Assembly (NCBI GenBank): GCA_003987725.1
Contig: RXJH01000007.1
Location: 3,177-67,176, forward strand
Direction of reading: 5' to 3'
From: Hyphomicrobium sp.
Lineage (GTDB): Bacteria; Pseudomonadota; Alphaproteobacteria; Rhizobiales; Hyphomicrobiaceae
Length of the DNA: 64,000 nucleotides
Below, one piece after another: positions 1-9,449 of the stretch (positions within the stretch are counted from its first letter, which is position 1; every line of letters begins with the position of its first letter). A program made the translations under genes and the position numbers. A model generated the notes under the pieces. The model saw nothing but the letters and a program-made list of their open reading frames with translations, did no database searches and was not told where the DNA came from.

Positions 1-210
1 TTCCTCGTCGACGCTTATGCTGTTGATGTAGGCGGTGCTCGACGCAAAAGGAATTGCCGCACCACTGACCCGCGCCCGCTCGACGACTTCTTCCAGTATG
101 TCGTCGGCCCGGTCCGTTCCGCCGTACGCGATGACGGACGATATCGAGTCCGTCCAATCACGGATTTCAGGATCTTCCGGCTTCAGAACTTTCCGTTCGT
201 CCTTGCCCAT
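1..210 (-). CDS. aceE: Pyruvate dehydrogenase E1 component, homodimeric type (N-terminal part, runs off window)
   Basis: This is an open frame from the ATG at 210 to the window edge, giving the first 70 residues. The reading (KPEDPEIRDWTDSISSVI, then RADDILEEVVERAR, then IPFAS and AYINSI) matches the conserved start of homodimeric pyruvate dehydrogenase E1, the thiamine-diphosphate subunit that decarboxylates pyruvate in the PDH complex. The start is supported by GAGGAACAAGGGA just upstream. Only the N-terminus is visible, so the ThDP site cannot be checked. A related 2-oxoacid dehydrogenase E1 is the main alternative. Confidence 0.72.
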   Translation of the reverse strand, partial: MGKDERKVLKPEDPEIRDWTDSISSVIAYGGTDRADDILEEVVERARVSGAAIPFASSTAYINSISVDEE

Positions 211-447
211 GGCGTCCCTTGTTCCTCGTTCGCGAGGAGACTCGTAAACACCGAGACCGCCGTCTCGGTTCGAATCGGCACGTGCCTGCAATGGTCTATC
301 ACAAACCTATAGGTGGAACTGTACCACCCAGAAATCAAATAAGATTTATGACTGCTATGTTTAGCGTCGAAAATCGCTTGAACAGAAACGCGCGCTTTTT
401 TGCGCACGCAAGCCTCGAACCGCGTTTCTTAGCGAGCTTCAGGAGGC

Positions 448-1068
448 CTACCGCATCCCGCCGATCAATTGTAACGCTGCCGCGAATGCCTGGTCCGCGT
501 CCAGCGCCGTCGTATCGAGATGAACCGCATCGTCGGCGGCATGCATCGGCGCCGCAGCACGGCCACTGTCGCGCGCATCACGCCGGCGAATATCAGCCAG
601 AAGATCGTCATATGTAACGCTCTCGCCGCGTGACTGATGTTCGAGAAACCGCCGCTTCGCCCGCGCTTCATCGGAAGCGGTAACGAATATTTTCACGTGC
701 GCGTCGGGACAGACGACCGTGCCGATGTCACGACCATCGAGAACGGCGCCATTGTCCTGCCGCGCGAATGCCCGTTGATACTCGAGCAGCGCCGCGCGCA
801 CCTCGGGAATCTTCGCGACAATAGAAGCTGCGTCGCCGGCGCGCGGACCGCGGAGCGCGGGATCATCCAGCGTCTCGGCGTTGACAGATTTCGCAGCCGC
901 CATCGCAGCCTGAACGTCCTCCAAATCGGAGCCGGACGCGAGAACATCTCGGGCGACGGCCCGATAGAGAAGACCGGTATCGAGCCAGGCCATGCCGAAG
1001 TGAACCGCAATCCGCTTTGCAAGCGTGCCTTTGCCTGACGCAGCCGGACCATCGATCGCAATGATCAA
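448..1068 (-). CDS. cmk: Cytidylate kinase
   Basis: Cytidylate kinase phosphorylates CMP and dCMP with ATP in the cytosol. The protein opens with IIAIDGPAASGKGT, the Cmk P-loop, and has the DGRDIGTVV nucleotide-binding segment and a C-terminal RRDARDSGRAAAP stretch typical of the family. I place the start at the TTG at 1068 (206 aa), because GGAGG lies 8 nt upstream and this gives the usual Cmk N-terminus. An upstream ATG at 1152 would add 28 unrelated residues. The gene follows aroA by 64 nt on the same strand, a common alphaproteobacterial order, so the two are probably co-transcribed. Confidence 0.93.
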   Translation of the reverse strand: MIIAIDGPAASGKGTLAKRIAVHFGMAWLDTGLLYRAVARDVLASGSDLEDVQAAMAAAKSVNAETLDDPALRGPRAGDAASIVAKIPEVRAALLEYQRAFARQDNGAVLDGRDIGTVVCPDAHVKIFVTASDEARAKRRFLEHQSRGESVTYDDLLADIRRRDARDSGRAAAPMHAADDAVHLDTTALDADQAFAAALQLIGGMR

Positions 1069-1132
1069 CTGCGCGCCCTCCGTTCCACAACAAGACCGAT
1101 CGCAAATCTCGGACGGACATGAAACATCGTTG

Positions 1133-2476
1133 TCACCGGCCCGCGGGCTCATCGTATTTCGCCCCGAGCGTTTCCATCAGCTCTCGGAACTCGGGGAAGC
1201 TTGTCGCGATCATGGTCGAGTCGTCCACCACGATAGGTTGCTCGCTCGCGAGACCCGCCGTCAAAAACGCCATCGCGATCCGGTGATCGAGATGGGTTGC
1301 AACGACGCCGCCGCCCTTGAGGCCGCCGTTCCCCGAAACGATCAGGCTGTCGCCCTCGACCCGCACCGTCGCGCCATTGGCCGCCAATCCCGCAGCTGTT
1401 GCCTGCAGCCGGTCGCTCTCCTTGACCTTGAGTTCGGCAAGGCCGTCCATCCGCGTATCACCTTCCGCGAAGGCCGAGATCGCCGCAAGGACAGGATACT
1501 CGTCGATCATCGACGGCGCACGCTCCGCCGGCACCCGCACACCCTTGAGACGCGACGCGCGGACGCGAATGTCAGCGACGGGCTCTCCGCCCTCCTCACG
1601 CTCATTGAGAAACGTAACATCGCCGCCCATTTCCTGCAGCGTCATATAAAGCCCGACACGCGTCGGATTGATCAGCACACCCTCGATCGTGACGTCGGAA
1701 CCGGGCACCAGCAATGCCGCCGCCGCCAGAAACGCCGCCGACGACGGATCGCCGGGAACGTGAACGTCCTTGCCAGTGAGTTCCGCATGTCCCCTCACGG
1801 TAATGTGCGTATCGGCGCCCTTCGTCTCGGTCCTGACGGTCGCCCCGAAATGGCGCAGCATCCGCTCGGTGTGATCGCGCGTGGGCTCGTGCTCGACGAC
1901 CGTCGTTTCTCCCGCCGCATGGAGACCGGCGATAAGGACGGCACTCTTCACCTGCGCCGAAGGCACGGGGAGCACGTAGACGATCGGAATCAATTCGCTC
2001 GTACCCTTGAGCGTCAGCGGCAACGTCTCTTTGCCGGGCTCGAGAATTTCGAGGCCCATGTCTATGAGAGGAGCCAAAACCCGCCGCATCGGCCGGCGCG
2101 ACAACGATGCATCACCCGCCATCGTGACCGTCATCGGATGCCCGGCGACGACGCCCATCATCAGCCGCGTCCCGGTGCCCGAATTGCCGAAATCGAGTGC
2201 CTGAGCCGGGGCGCTGAGCCCGCCGACGCTGCGGCCTTTGACCACCCAAGCGTCACCCTGCTTCTCCGCCATCGCGCCGAGTGCAACCACCGCCCGCGCG
2301 GTATTGATGACGTCCTCGGCCTCCAGAAGCCCCGTAATACGCGTTGTCCCGGTCGCCAGAGCACCGAAAATGAGAGCACGGTGGGAGATCGATTTGTCGC
2401 CCGGAACCCGCACCTTCCCTTTGAGCGGTGCGGAGCGGAGGGACGATAGCGGTTTCGGTGTGGATGTAGTGTGCAA
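1133..2476 (-). CDS. aroA: 3-phosphoshikimate 1-carboxyvinyltransferase (EPSP synthase)
   Basis: EPSP synthase joins PEP to shikimate 3-phosphate in aromatic amino acid synthesis. The 447-aa protein has the expected landmarks: [13 protein letters not shown] near residue 23, [15 protein letters not shown] near residue 93, [22 protein letters not shown], and VKESDRLQ followed by DHRIAMAF near the C-terminus. Segments such as [13 protein letters not shown] resemble alphaproteobacterial class II enzymes. The PEP-pocket position reads NSGTGTR, with Gly where CP4-type glyphosate-tolerant enzymes carry Ala, so tolerance is not predicted from this residue. It is transcribed towards cmk. Confidence 0.95.
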   Translation of the reverse strand: MHTTSTPKPLSSLRSAPLKGKVRVPGDKSISHRALIFGALATGTTRITGLLEAEDVINTARAVVALGAMAEKQGDAWVVKGRSVGGLSAPAQALDFGNSGTGTRLMMGVVAGHPMTVTMAGDASLSRRPMRRVLAPLIDMGLEILEPGKETLPLTLKGTSELIPIVYVLPVPSAQVKSAVLIAGLHAAGETTVVEHEPTRDHTERMLRHFGATVRTETKGADTHITVRGHAELTGKDVHVPGDPSSAAFLAAAALLVPGSDVTIEGVLINPTRVGLYMTLQEMGGDVTFLNEREEGGEPVADIRVRASRLKGVRVPAERAPSMIDEYPVLAAISAFAEGDTRMDGLAELKVKESDRLQATAAGLAANGATVRVEGDSLIVSGNGGLKGGGVVATHLDHRIAMAFLTAGLASEQPIVVDDSTMIATSFPEFRELMETLGAKYDEPAGR

Positions 2477-2710
2477 AATCGACCTTCCGAACCATTGAAA
2501 ATCTGGCTTGTCAGGCTCTTTTCCCTGACTTTAGGCCCGGATAGACACTGGACCGCGACGCCCTGTCAACGGCCCCATCGGAAGGGGGGCGAGACGCCAG
2601 CGGCCGGGGACCTTGACGCAGTCCCGCCAGCTCCCACCTTTTCGTTTTGACAGGGGACACCGCCTATGGCAGACGGGCTCCCTTGATTTCCGAACCCTGA
2701 GGCACGACCA

Positions 2711-3088
2711 ATGGCGACCAAGCAAGCGCGAGGGACAAAGCGCACCTGTCAGAACTGCGACGAGCGCTTCTATGATCTCGGTCACGATCCGATCATCTGC
2801 CCCTTCTGCAATAGCAAATATGTGATTGCTTCTTCACCGGCGGCACTGGCAGCCCTCCAGGCTGAGCAGCGGGATCTCGCCGCCAAGAAGGCGAAGAAGG
2901 TAGCGACCGCCGAGGAAGCCGACGGCGAATTGCCGGCGGTCGAGGGCGAAGAGGCTCTCGTCGACGTTGAAGCCGACGATACCGGTACCGAAGACGATGA
3001 AACCTTCCTCGAGGAAGAGGAAGAAGAAGGCGGCGACGTCTCGAACATTATCGGCGGCCCGGCAGGCGAGGGCGACGAAGAGCCTTGA
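2711..3088 (+). CDS. TIGR02300-family zinc-ribbon protein
   Basis: A small 125-aa protein of the alphaproteobacterial TIGR02300 family, function unknown. The N-terminus has a two-CxxC knuckle (CQNCDERFYDL, then CPFC), likely a zinc ribbon, with the family's FYDL signature. A Lys/Ala-rich linker follows, then a very acidic Glu/Asp tail. The gene diverges from aroA across about 230 bp. It starts at the ATG at 2711 after GAGGCACGACCA, and sits just upstream of tRNA-Ala. Confidence 0.85.
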   Translation: MATKQARGTKRTCQNCDERFYDLGHDPIICPFCNSKYVIASSPAALAALQAEQRDLAAKKAKKVATAEEADGELPAVEGEEALVDVEADDTGTEDDETFLEEEEEEGGDVSNIIGGPAGEGDEEP

Positions 3089-3186
3089 TAAAGCTCTGAA
3101 ACGTCCTTGCAGTTTCCGCCAAGACGACTTATCAGGCGGAACTTCGAACTTCGGCGGGATCCAGCCCCGCCGATTGGAATGGGTTT

Positions 3187-3262
<76 letters not shown>

Positions 3263-3408
3263 TCTCTTTCTTCTTAGGCCAATCTTCTTAGACCAATTTG
3301 GCGCAAAAGCCCGCGATTGCCAGCACGGCTGACCTCGCCCAGCTTTTTATGTAGTCTCCGCCGCGAAAACGATTTGCGAAGCATAATCGCGGACGACAGG
3401 GACGAAAC

Positions 3409-5460
3409 ATGCACAACTGGCGCTTGAACCTCACTTGGGTAGCCGTCGCCGCGCTCGGCGCCGTTTCGCTCTCAATTGTCGCACTATCGCGAGGCGAAAC
3501 CATCAACGCGATCTGGCTCGTCTCCGCCGCGATCTGCTCCTATTTGCTCGCCTACCGGTACTACAGCCGCTTCATCGCCGACCGCGTGCTCCAGCTCGAT
3601 AAAGCGCGCCTCACGCCCGCCCAGCGCTTCAATGACGGGCTCGACTACTGCCCCACCGACAAAACCGTTCTTTTCGGCCATCACTTCGCAGCCATCGCCG
3701 GAGCAGGCCCCCTCGTCGGCCCCGTGCTCGCGGCGCAGATGGGCTACCTGCCCGGAACGCTCTGGCTGATCGTCGGCGTCATCTTTGCGGGCGCGGTGCA
3801 GGATTTCGTCATGCTCTGGGCATCGACCCGGCGCGACGGGCGCTCCCTCGGCGAAATGATTCGCACCGAGCTCGGCGAGATTGCAGGCACCATCGCGATG
3901 ATCGGCGTCCTGCTCATCATGGTCATCCTGCTCGCGGTTCTGGCGCTTGTCGTCGTCAAGGCGCTGAAGCAAAGCCCGTGGGCAACGTTTACGGTCATGA
4001 TGACGATCCCCATCGCCGTCCTCATGGGCTTTTACGGACGGTTCATTCGACCAGGCCGCATTGGCGAGATGTCGGTGATCGGCCTCACCTTGTTGCTGCT
4101 ATCCCTGATCTTCGGTCGCCACGTCGCCGAGGATCCGACGCTCGGGCCGATGTTCAACTATTCCGGTGAACAGCTGTCGATGATGCTGATCGCCTACGGC
4201 TTCGTCGCTTCCGTGCTGCCGGTATGGACGCTGCTCGCACCCCGCGACTACCTGTCGACATTCCTGAAAATCGGTACCATCGCCGGTTTGGCGATCGGCA
4301 TCTTCTTCGTGCTGCCCGATCTCAGGATGCCGGCCGTCACGAAGTTCATCGACGGCAGCGGCCCGGTCTTCGCGGGCAACCTGTTCCCGTTCCTGTTCAT
4401 CACGATTGCCTGCGGCGCGATCTCAGGCTTCCACGCACTCGTTTCGTCCGGCACGACACCGAAGATGCTCGACAACGAAGTCAACGCCCGCCTCATCGGA
4501 TACGGCGCGATGCTGATGGAAAGCTTCGTCGCCATCATGGCCTTGGTCGCAGCGACGACGCTCGAGCCCGGGCTCTATTTCGCACTGAATAGCCCGGCAG
4601 CCCTCATCGGCACGACGCCGGAAAGCGCCGCGGCAGCAATCTCCGGCTGGGGCTTCGCCATCACGCCGGACATGCTGAAGGAAGCCGCGGCCAACGTTGG
4701 CGAGTCGACGATCCTGTCCCGCACCGGCGGCGCACCGACGCTCGCGGTGGGCATGGCTGAAATTCTCTCCAGCGCCATCGGCGGCAAAGGCTTGATGGCC
4801 TTCTGGTACCACTTCGCCATCCTCTTCGAAGCGCTCTTCATCCTGACGACCATCGATGCCGGAACGCGCGTCGCGCGCTTCATGATCCAGGACCTACTGG
4901 GCACGGTCCGTCCGTCCCTCAAGGAAACGCGCTCGTGGACGGCGAACATCGTCGCGACGTCGATCGCCGTCGGCGGCTGGGGCTATTTCCTCTATCAAGG
5001 TGTGGTCGATCCCCTGGGCGGCATCAATACGCTCTGGCCGCTGTTCGGCATCGCCAACCAGATGCTGGCCTGCATCGCGCTCACGCTCTGCACGGTCATC
5101 CTCTTCAAGATGAAACGGCAGCGCTACGCTTGGGTGACTCTCGCGCCGGCAACTTGGGTTGCGATCTGTACGCTCACCGCAGGCTGGCAGAAAATCTTCA
5201 GCGAAAATCCGGCGATCGGCTTCGTTTCGCACGCAACGAAATTCTCGAATGCGCTGGCGTCCGGTCAAGTTATCGCGCCTGCCAAATCCTTGGACGACAT
5301 GCAGCGCATCGTCTTCAACGATTACCTGAACGCTACGCTGACAGGCCTCCTGATCGCGCTCGTGGTCGCCATGGCCGGGTTTGGCGCGGCGGCTATCATG
5401 AAGGCGCTCGCCAACCCGGATGTCTCGGCGCGCGAAGCGGCCGTGGTTGCGGCGGAATGA
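3409..5460 (+). CDS. cstA: Carbon starvation protein CstA family (pyruvate/peptide transporter)
   Basis: A 683-aa polytopic inner-membrane protein. Recognisable CstA segments are DKTVLFGHHFAAIAGAGPLVGP near residue 85, GAVQDFVMLWASTRRDGRSLGEM, SGFHALVSSGTTPKML, and TTIDAGTRVARFMIQD near residue 485. CstA/BtsT proteins import pyruvate or peptides during carbon limitation. I cannot tell the substrate from sequence. The small YbdD-family gene follows after 3 nt, the usual pairing. Confidence 0.93.
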   Translation: MHNWRLNLTWVAVAALGAVSLSIVALSRGETINAIWLVSAAICSYLLAYRYYSRFIADRVLQLDKARLTPAQRFNDGLDYCPTDKTVLFGHHFAAIAGAGPLVGPVLAAQMGYLPGTLWLIVGVIFAGAVQDFVMLWASTRRDGRSLGEMIRTELGEIAGTIAMIGVLLIMVILLAVLALVVVKALKQSPWATFTVMMTIPIAVLMGFYGRFIRPGRIGEMSVIGLTLLLLSLIFGRHVAEDPTLGPMFNYSGEQLSMMLIAYGFVASVLPVWTLLAPRDYLSTFLKIGTIAGLAIGIFFVLPDLRMPAVTKFIDGSGPVFAGNLFPFLFITIACGAISGFHALVSSGTTPKMLDNEVNARLIGYGAMLMESFVAIMALVAATTLEPGLYFALNSPAALIGTTPESAAAAISGWGFAITPDMLKEAAANVGESTILSRTGGAPTLAVGMAEILSSAIGGKGLMAFWYHFAILFEALFILTTIDAGTRVARFMIQDLLGTVRPSLKETRSWTANIVATSIAVGGWGYFLYQGVVDPLGGINTLWPLFGIANQMLACIALTLCTVILFKMKRQRYAWVTLAPATWVAICTLTAGWQKIFSENPAIGFVSHATKFSNALASGQVIAPAKSLDDMQRIVFNDYLNATLTGLLIALVVAMAGFGAAAIMKALANPDVSAREAAVVAAE

Positions 5461-5463
5461 TGC

Positions 5464-5679
5464 ATGCAAAAAACCGGCACAAATCCCCTGTTCAAGTTTG
5501 CAGCCGGCGTCGCCAAGACGGCGCGGCTGATGGTCGGCGTGCCTGACTACGATGCTTACGTCGCGCACCGCCATCGCGCCCATCCGGGCGAGCCGGTGAT
5601 GAGCTACGAGGATTTCTTCCGTGAACGGCAGGCGAGCCGGTATGGCGAAGGCGGCGGCAAAATCAGCCGCTGTTGCTGA
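5464..5679 (+). CDS. YbdD/YjiX family small protein
   Basis: A 71-aa protein of the YbdD/YjiX (DUF466) family, which is regularly encoded directly after cstA-type transporters and in E. coli is linked to transporter function. Visible family features are RLMVGVPDYDAYVAH in the middle, PVMSYEDFFRER, and a Gly-rich tail ending in two cysteines. It begins 3 nt after the cstA stop, so the two are almost certainly one transcript. Confidence 0.88.
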   Translation: MQKTGTNPLFKFAAGVAKTARLMVGVPDYDAYVAHRHRAHPGEPVMSYEDFFRERQASRYGEGGGKISRCC

Positions 5680-5799
5680 CCGAATTTCGGCCCGCGTCAA
5701 AAAGGCAACCGCCTCCGTTTGTAGCTAGCGCCCGTCGCAGTCCCGAACAAATGTCACCGAGGATTGATCCGGCGCGCGTCCACGGCTACGAGGGGCCGC

Positions 5800-7620
5800 A
5801 TGGCACCTCCTCTCATTACGCTCAAAGACATCAACCTGACCTTCGGCGGAACTCCGCTGCTCGAAGGCGCCGAGCTGACCGTCGCCCCCGGCGACCGCGT
5901 CTGCCTCGTCGGCCGCAACGGCTCCGGAAAATCGACATTGCTGAAAATCGCAGCCGGTTTCGTCGAGCCGGATCGCGGCGAGCGCTTCGCCCATCCGAAC
6001 GCCAGCATCCGCTACCTTCGGCAAGAAGCCGACTTCACAGGCTTCGAAACGGTTCGCGCCTACGTCGAAGCCGGGCTCGGCCCGACCGACGACCCTTACC
6101 TGGCCGATTACCTTTTGATGGAACTCGGTCTCGACGGCGAAGCCGATCCGCGAACCCTTTCCGGCGGCGAGGCACGCCGCGCTGGTCTTGCACAGGCCAT
6201 CGTCGCCAAGCCCGATGTCCTTCTGCTCGACGAGCCGACGAACCATCTCGATCTCACCGCGATCGAATGGCTGGAATCGACCCTTCAGGCCTCACGCTCG
6301 GCCCTGCTGCTAATCAGCCATGACCGCCGGTTCCTCGAAACGCTGTCGCGCGCGACCGTCTGGCTCGACCGGGGCAAGACCCGCCGCCTCGAGCAGGGCT
6401 TTGCAGCGTTCGAAGACTGGCGTGACAAGGTGCTCGAAGAGGAAGAAATCGAGCGCCACAAGCTCGACCGCAAGATCGTCCGCGAAAACCAGTGGATGCA
6501 CGGCGGCGTCACCGGCCGGCGCAAGCGCAACGTGCGCCGCGTGCGCGAGCTGAAAGCCATGCGCCAGGAAGTGCGCGAACAGCGCCACTCCGTCGGACAG
6601 GTTCGCCTGGACGCTTCGGAAGGCAGCCTCTCCGGCAAGCTCGTCGTCGAGGCGACCGGCATCTCGAAGGCCTACGGCGAGACCGACATCGTCAAGGCCC
6701 TCGACCTGCGCGTCATGCGCGGCGACCGGCTTGGCATCGTCGGTCCGAACGGCGCGGGCAAGACTACGCTGATCAAGTTGCTGACCGGCCAGATTTCGCC
6801 GGACAGCGGCAATATACGACACGGTGCCAATCTCGAGATCGTCGCGCTCGACCAGAAACGCGATGAGCTCAATCCCAATTGGACGGTATCCGACGCGCTG
6901 ACGGGTGGACGTGGCGACCAGGTCATTATCAACGGCAAGCCGCGCCACGTCGCGAGCTACATGCAGGACTTCCTGTTTCTTCCCGAGCAGCGGCTGTCGC
7001 CGATCCGCGTTCTTTCGGGTGGAGAGCGGGCGCGTTTGATGCTTGCGCGCGCACTCGCGAAGCCATCGAACGTGCTGATCCTTGACGAGCCGACGAACGA
7101 TCTCGACCTCGAAACGCTCGATCTCTTGCAGGAACTTTTATCCGATTACGCCGGTACGATTTTGCTCGTCAGCCACGACCGCGATTTCCTCGATCGCATC
7201 GTAACGAGCGTATTGGCGCCGGAAGGCGATGGATATTGGACGGAATATGCCGGTGGCTATTCCGATATGCTGGCCCAGCGCAAGGGCGAAGGTCTGCAAA
7301 AGAAATCGCAATCGAATGCTGCAGCGGCATCTCGGAAAGGCGCGGCGGAATCGAGCGCCGCTTCTGCATCGGCAAAGCAGAAGCTGTCCTTCAAGGATAA
7401 GCACGCCCTGACGACGCTCCCGATCGAAATCGCAAAGCTCGAAACCGAAATCCAAAATCTCGCGGCAAAACTCGCCGATGCCGAGCTCTTCACCCGCGAT
7501 CGTGCGGCGTTCGATAAAACGAGCGAGCGCCTGGGCCAGGCCCAAATGCAGCTCGAAGCCGCTGAAACACGGTGGCTGGAACTTGAGGAAAAGCGCGAGG
7601 CCATCGAAAGCCTCGGCTAG
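5800..7620 (+). CDS. uup: ABC-F family ATPase, Uup type
   Basis: A soluble protein of 606 aa with two ATP-binding cassettes and no membrane segments. The first cassette has GRNGSGKST, LSGGEARRAGLAQAI and LLLDEPTNHLD. The second has GPNGAGKTT, LSGGERARLMLARAL and LILDEPTNDLD. An inter-domain helical linker rich in Arg/Lys/Glu sits between them. The C-terminus (about 535-606) is a predicted coiled coil, as in Uup, a ribosome-associated ABC-F protein also linked to transposon excision. I chose the ATG at 5800 because GAGGGG precedes it and the protein then starts at the cassette. A TTG at 5764 is in frame but adds nothing recognisable. Confidence 0.92.
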   Translation: MAPPLITLKDINLTFGGTPLLEGAELTVAPGDRVCLVGRNGSGKSTLLKIAAGFVEPDRGERFAHPNASIRYLRQEADFTGFETVRAYVEAGLGPTDDPYLADYLLMELGLDGEADPRTLSGGEARRAGLAQAIVAKPDVLLLDEPTNHLDLTAIEWLESTLQASRSALLLISHDRRFLETLSRATVWLDRGKTRRLEQGFAAFEDWRDKVLEEEEIERHKLDRKIVRENQWMHGGVTGRRKRNVRRVRELKAMRQEVREQRHSVGQVRLDASEGSLSGKLVVEATGISKAYGETDIVKALDLRVMRGDRLGIVGPNGAGKTTLIKLLTGQISPDSGNIRHGANLEIVALDQKRDELNPNWTVSDALTGGRGDQVIINGKPRHVASYMQDFLFLPEQRLSPIRVLSGGERARLMLARALAKPSNVLILDEPTNDLDLETLDLLQELLSDYAGTILLVSHDRDFLDRIVTSVLAPEGDGYWTEYAGGYSDMLAQRKGEGLQKKSQSNAAAASRKGAAESSAASASAKQKLSFKDKHALTTLPIEIAKLETEIQNLAAKLADAELFTRDRAAFDKTSERLGQAQMQLEAAETRWLELEEKREAIESLG

Positions 7621-7630
7621 GATAATAAAA

Positions 7631-7661
7631 AAGCGACGACCGGAAGACCCGGCCGCCGCTT
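7631..7661 (-). terminator. Rho-independent terminator after pqqA
   Basis: AAGCGACGACCGG (7631-7643) pairs with CCGGCCGCCGCTT (7649-7661) apart from one or two non-Watson-Crick positions. Read on the minus strand the hairpin is followed by TTTTTTATTAT. It lies just beyond the pqqA stop and faces the end of the ABC-F gene. Confidence 0.8.
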
Positions 7662-7693
7662 AAAGTCCGACCCTAAGGTCGACATCATCTGAA

Positions 7694-7783
7694 TTAGATG
7701 AGGTCGATCTCAGCCGGCAGATAGCTGGTCACTTCGAGACCAACTTCCTGCTCGCGAACTTCAGGCTTCGACCACGTCTTCAT
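7694..7783 (-). CDS. pqqA: PQQ precursor peptide PqqA
   Basis: A 29-residue gene. It encodes the peptide from which pyrroloquinoline quinone is cut. The peptide starts MKTWSKPEVREQEVGL and contains EVTSY, the conserved E-x3-Y pair whose glutamate and tyrosine side chains are cross-linked by PqqE to form PQQ. The start is fixed by TTGGAGG ending 5 nt upstream of the ATG at 7783. No pqqB-E genes are nearby, so the gene is free-standing, which is seen in other methylotrophs. PQQ is the cofactor of the XoxF enzyme encoded at 42.7-44.5 kb. An 18-bp palindrome lies 36 nt upstream of the start. Confidence 0.93.
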   Translation of the reverse strand: MKTWSKPEVREQEVGLEVTSYLPAEIDLI

Positions 7784-7818
7784 GGTTTCCTCCAAGAGTG
7801 GTTTGTCCACGCTTAACG

Positions 7819-7836
7819 CCAGCATACGTATGCTGG
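7819..7836. promoter_or_regulatory. Perfect 18-bp palindrome in the pqqA upstream region
   Basis: CCAGCATACGTATGCTGG is a perfect inverted repeat with no spacer. It lies 36 nt upstream of the pqqA start and inside the likely 5' leader or promoter. It could be an operator or a leader hairpin. There is no T-run, so it is not an obvious terminator. Confidence 0.55.
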
Positions 7837-7931
7837 AGCGGCAATAAGTGCCAATCGTATTTACAATAACAGCTCATAAGCCGGCCTAATAACAATATAA
7901 CACTTCGCAAATGCGAAGATGAATTTCGCGG

Positions 7932-8618
7932 CTATTGCTTCGCGGCCCACTGGTCTTTGACTTCGTCGCATCGCTTCGAAATGAATTCGTTGACCTCTTC
8001 GACGATGGAGCTCGATAGAATGTTCACGGTGTTGTCGGCAGCGGTCGCGGTCCAAAGCGCGCTTTTGATCAATGTCGGCGCTTCGATCTTGCCCCAATGA
8101 GCCTGCGCCTTGGTGGCCTTGCCGTTCTCGAATGTCACCTTCGGCGTGAGATCGAACGAGAAGTCCGTCGCGCCCTTCTTCTCACTCGCAATCGAGCACG
8201 TCACCGTGTGCTTGGCGAATTCCAACTCCGCCTTCGGCGCGGCCATCGCCTTCACCAATTCCGCGTGATTGACGGTCAGGTCGGTGGAGCAATGGGCACC
8301 ATCATAGGGCCAGGTCACCTTCAATTTGGCGACGAGCTTCACGAGTTGTTCCTTGCGCCAGCTTTTGATCACATGGCAGGCGATGTCCTTGCCCGTCGCT
8401 TCCTTGGAATGGAACGCCCGGCAGAGATCGACCTTGCAAGCCTGACGCGCTTCCTTCTCCGCCTTCTCTTCGGGTGTCAGCGGTCCATCCGGATCACCCA
8501 AGACCTTCCCGGAATCGTCCGCCGCTTTCGCAGGCTCCTCAGCGACGGCGGGCGGAATAGCAAATGCAACGATAGAAAGAGCGATGGCCGAAGCGAACGC
8601 TGCGGACGCGAACCTCAT
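7932..8618 (-). CDS. Secreted hypothetical protein
   Basis: A 228-aa protein that starts with a clear signal peptide (MRFASAAFASAIALSIVAFAIPPAVAEE, likely cut after AVA). I place the start at the ATG at 8618, with GAGGG 4 nt upstream, rather than the in-frame ATG at 8660. The mature part is charged and has at least six cysteines (for example ACKVDLCRAF, IACHVI, AHCSTD, VTCSIA), suggesting disulfides in the periplasm. I do not recognise a characterised family. The gene lies alone upstream of pqqA on the same strand. Confidence 0.75.
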   Translation of the reverse strand: MRFASAAFASAIALSIVAFAIPPAVAEEPAKAADDSGKVLGDPDGPLTPEEKAEKEARQACKVDLCRAFHSKEATGKDIACHVIKSWRKEQLVKLVAKLKVTWPYDGAHCSTDLTVNHAELVKAMAAPKAELEFAKHTVTCSIASEKKGATDFSFDLTPKVTFENGKATKAQAHWGKIEAPTLIKSALWTATAADNTVNILSSSIVEEVNEFISKRCDEVKDQWAAKQ

Positions 8619-8876
8619 GAAACCCTCACTTTGGAAAAAAGCTCGAAGAGCGGATCCCATGTCCGTGGACGCGGGCGGACTTAAGGCAGAAAACCGGTAT
8701 TACCGCGTTTTGAGCGCACCTGAGGCGTCCGCGACACTCCCCCTCCCATTACGCTTGAAGACTGGGCAGAGGCCCCCATATCTTGATTGAACCGCTGGCA
8801 GAGATGCGGCGGTCGGACGGCTCGAAAGGGCGTCCGGGAAATGGGGAAAGATGGTCGCTTAACCAAGGGCCTTCAG

Positions 8877-9320
8877 ATGACACGTTTAACCGCACTTTCG
8901 AACCCGCTGCTTTTGGGTTTCGAAGAAATCGAGCGGCTGGTCGATCGAGCCACCAAGGGTGGTGACGGCTATCCGCCTTATAACATCGAACGGGTCGCCC
9001 GGGACGGTGATGCCGGTGAGCTTCTCCGGATCACGTTGGCCGTGGCCGGGTTCACGCAAGACGAACTCGAAATTACGCTCGAAGACAAACAATTGACCGT
9101 TCGTGGCAAGCAACAAGACGATAAAGACCGTGATTATCTCTATCGGGGCATCGCGTCCCGGCAGTTTTCACGGACGTTCGTGCTGGCAGACGGCATCGAA
9201 GTGAAGAGTGCCGAGCTATCGAATGGGCTTTTGGCCGTTGATCTGCAGCGTCTGGAACCGGAGCGCCTTGTAAGGCGAATTGAGATAGGGACAGCGAAAC
9301 AGATCAAAAGCCGGACCTGA
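8877..9320 (+). CDS. Small heat-shock protein, Hsp20/IbpA family
   Basis: A 147-aa Hsp20-type chaperone, a holdase for unfolding proteins. The alpha-crystallin domain is visible from PPYNIER through ITLAVAGFTQDELEITLEDKQLTVRGKQ and ends in the NGLLAVDLQR segment. I use the ATG at 8877 (MTRLTALSNPLLLGFEEIERLV, the typical IbpA start) with AAGGG upstream. Longer in-frame starts at 8787 and 8841 are less likely. A DUF1150 gene follows 129 bp downstream, as in many alphaproteobacteria. Confidence 0.93.
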   Translation: MTRLTALSNPLLLGFEEIERLVDRATKGGDGYPPYNIERVARDGDAGELLRITLAVAGFTQDELEITLEDKQLTVRGKQQDDKDRDYLYRGIASRQFSRTFVLADGIEVKSAELSNGLLAVDLQRLEPERLVRRIEIGTAKQIKSRT

Positions 9321-9449
9321 GCTGAGTCTTTCACGTCACAGCGCCGGCGGCCGAATCGTCGGAGGATCGGAGCACACGCGCAGACCGGAAGGACATGATT
9401 TCGGACGCTGCGATGAGAGCCCGGCCTCGACACAAGGAGGAAGAGCGTC

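Noticed and set aside
1025-2449. 474-codon open frame on the plus strand opposite cmk and aroA
   Set aside because: A GC-rich shadow of aroA. Its translation is rich in Arg/His and has no domain signature.
4894-5700. 268-codon minus-strand frame opposite cstA and ybdD
   Set aside because: Antisense shadow with Arg-rich translation.
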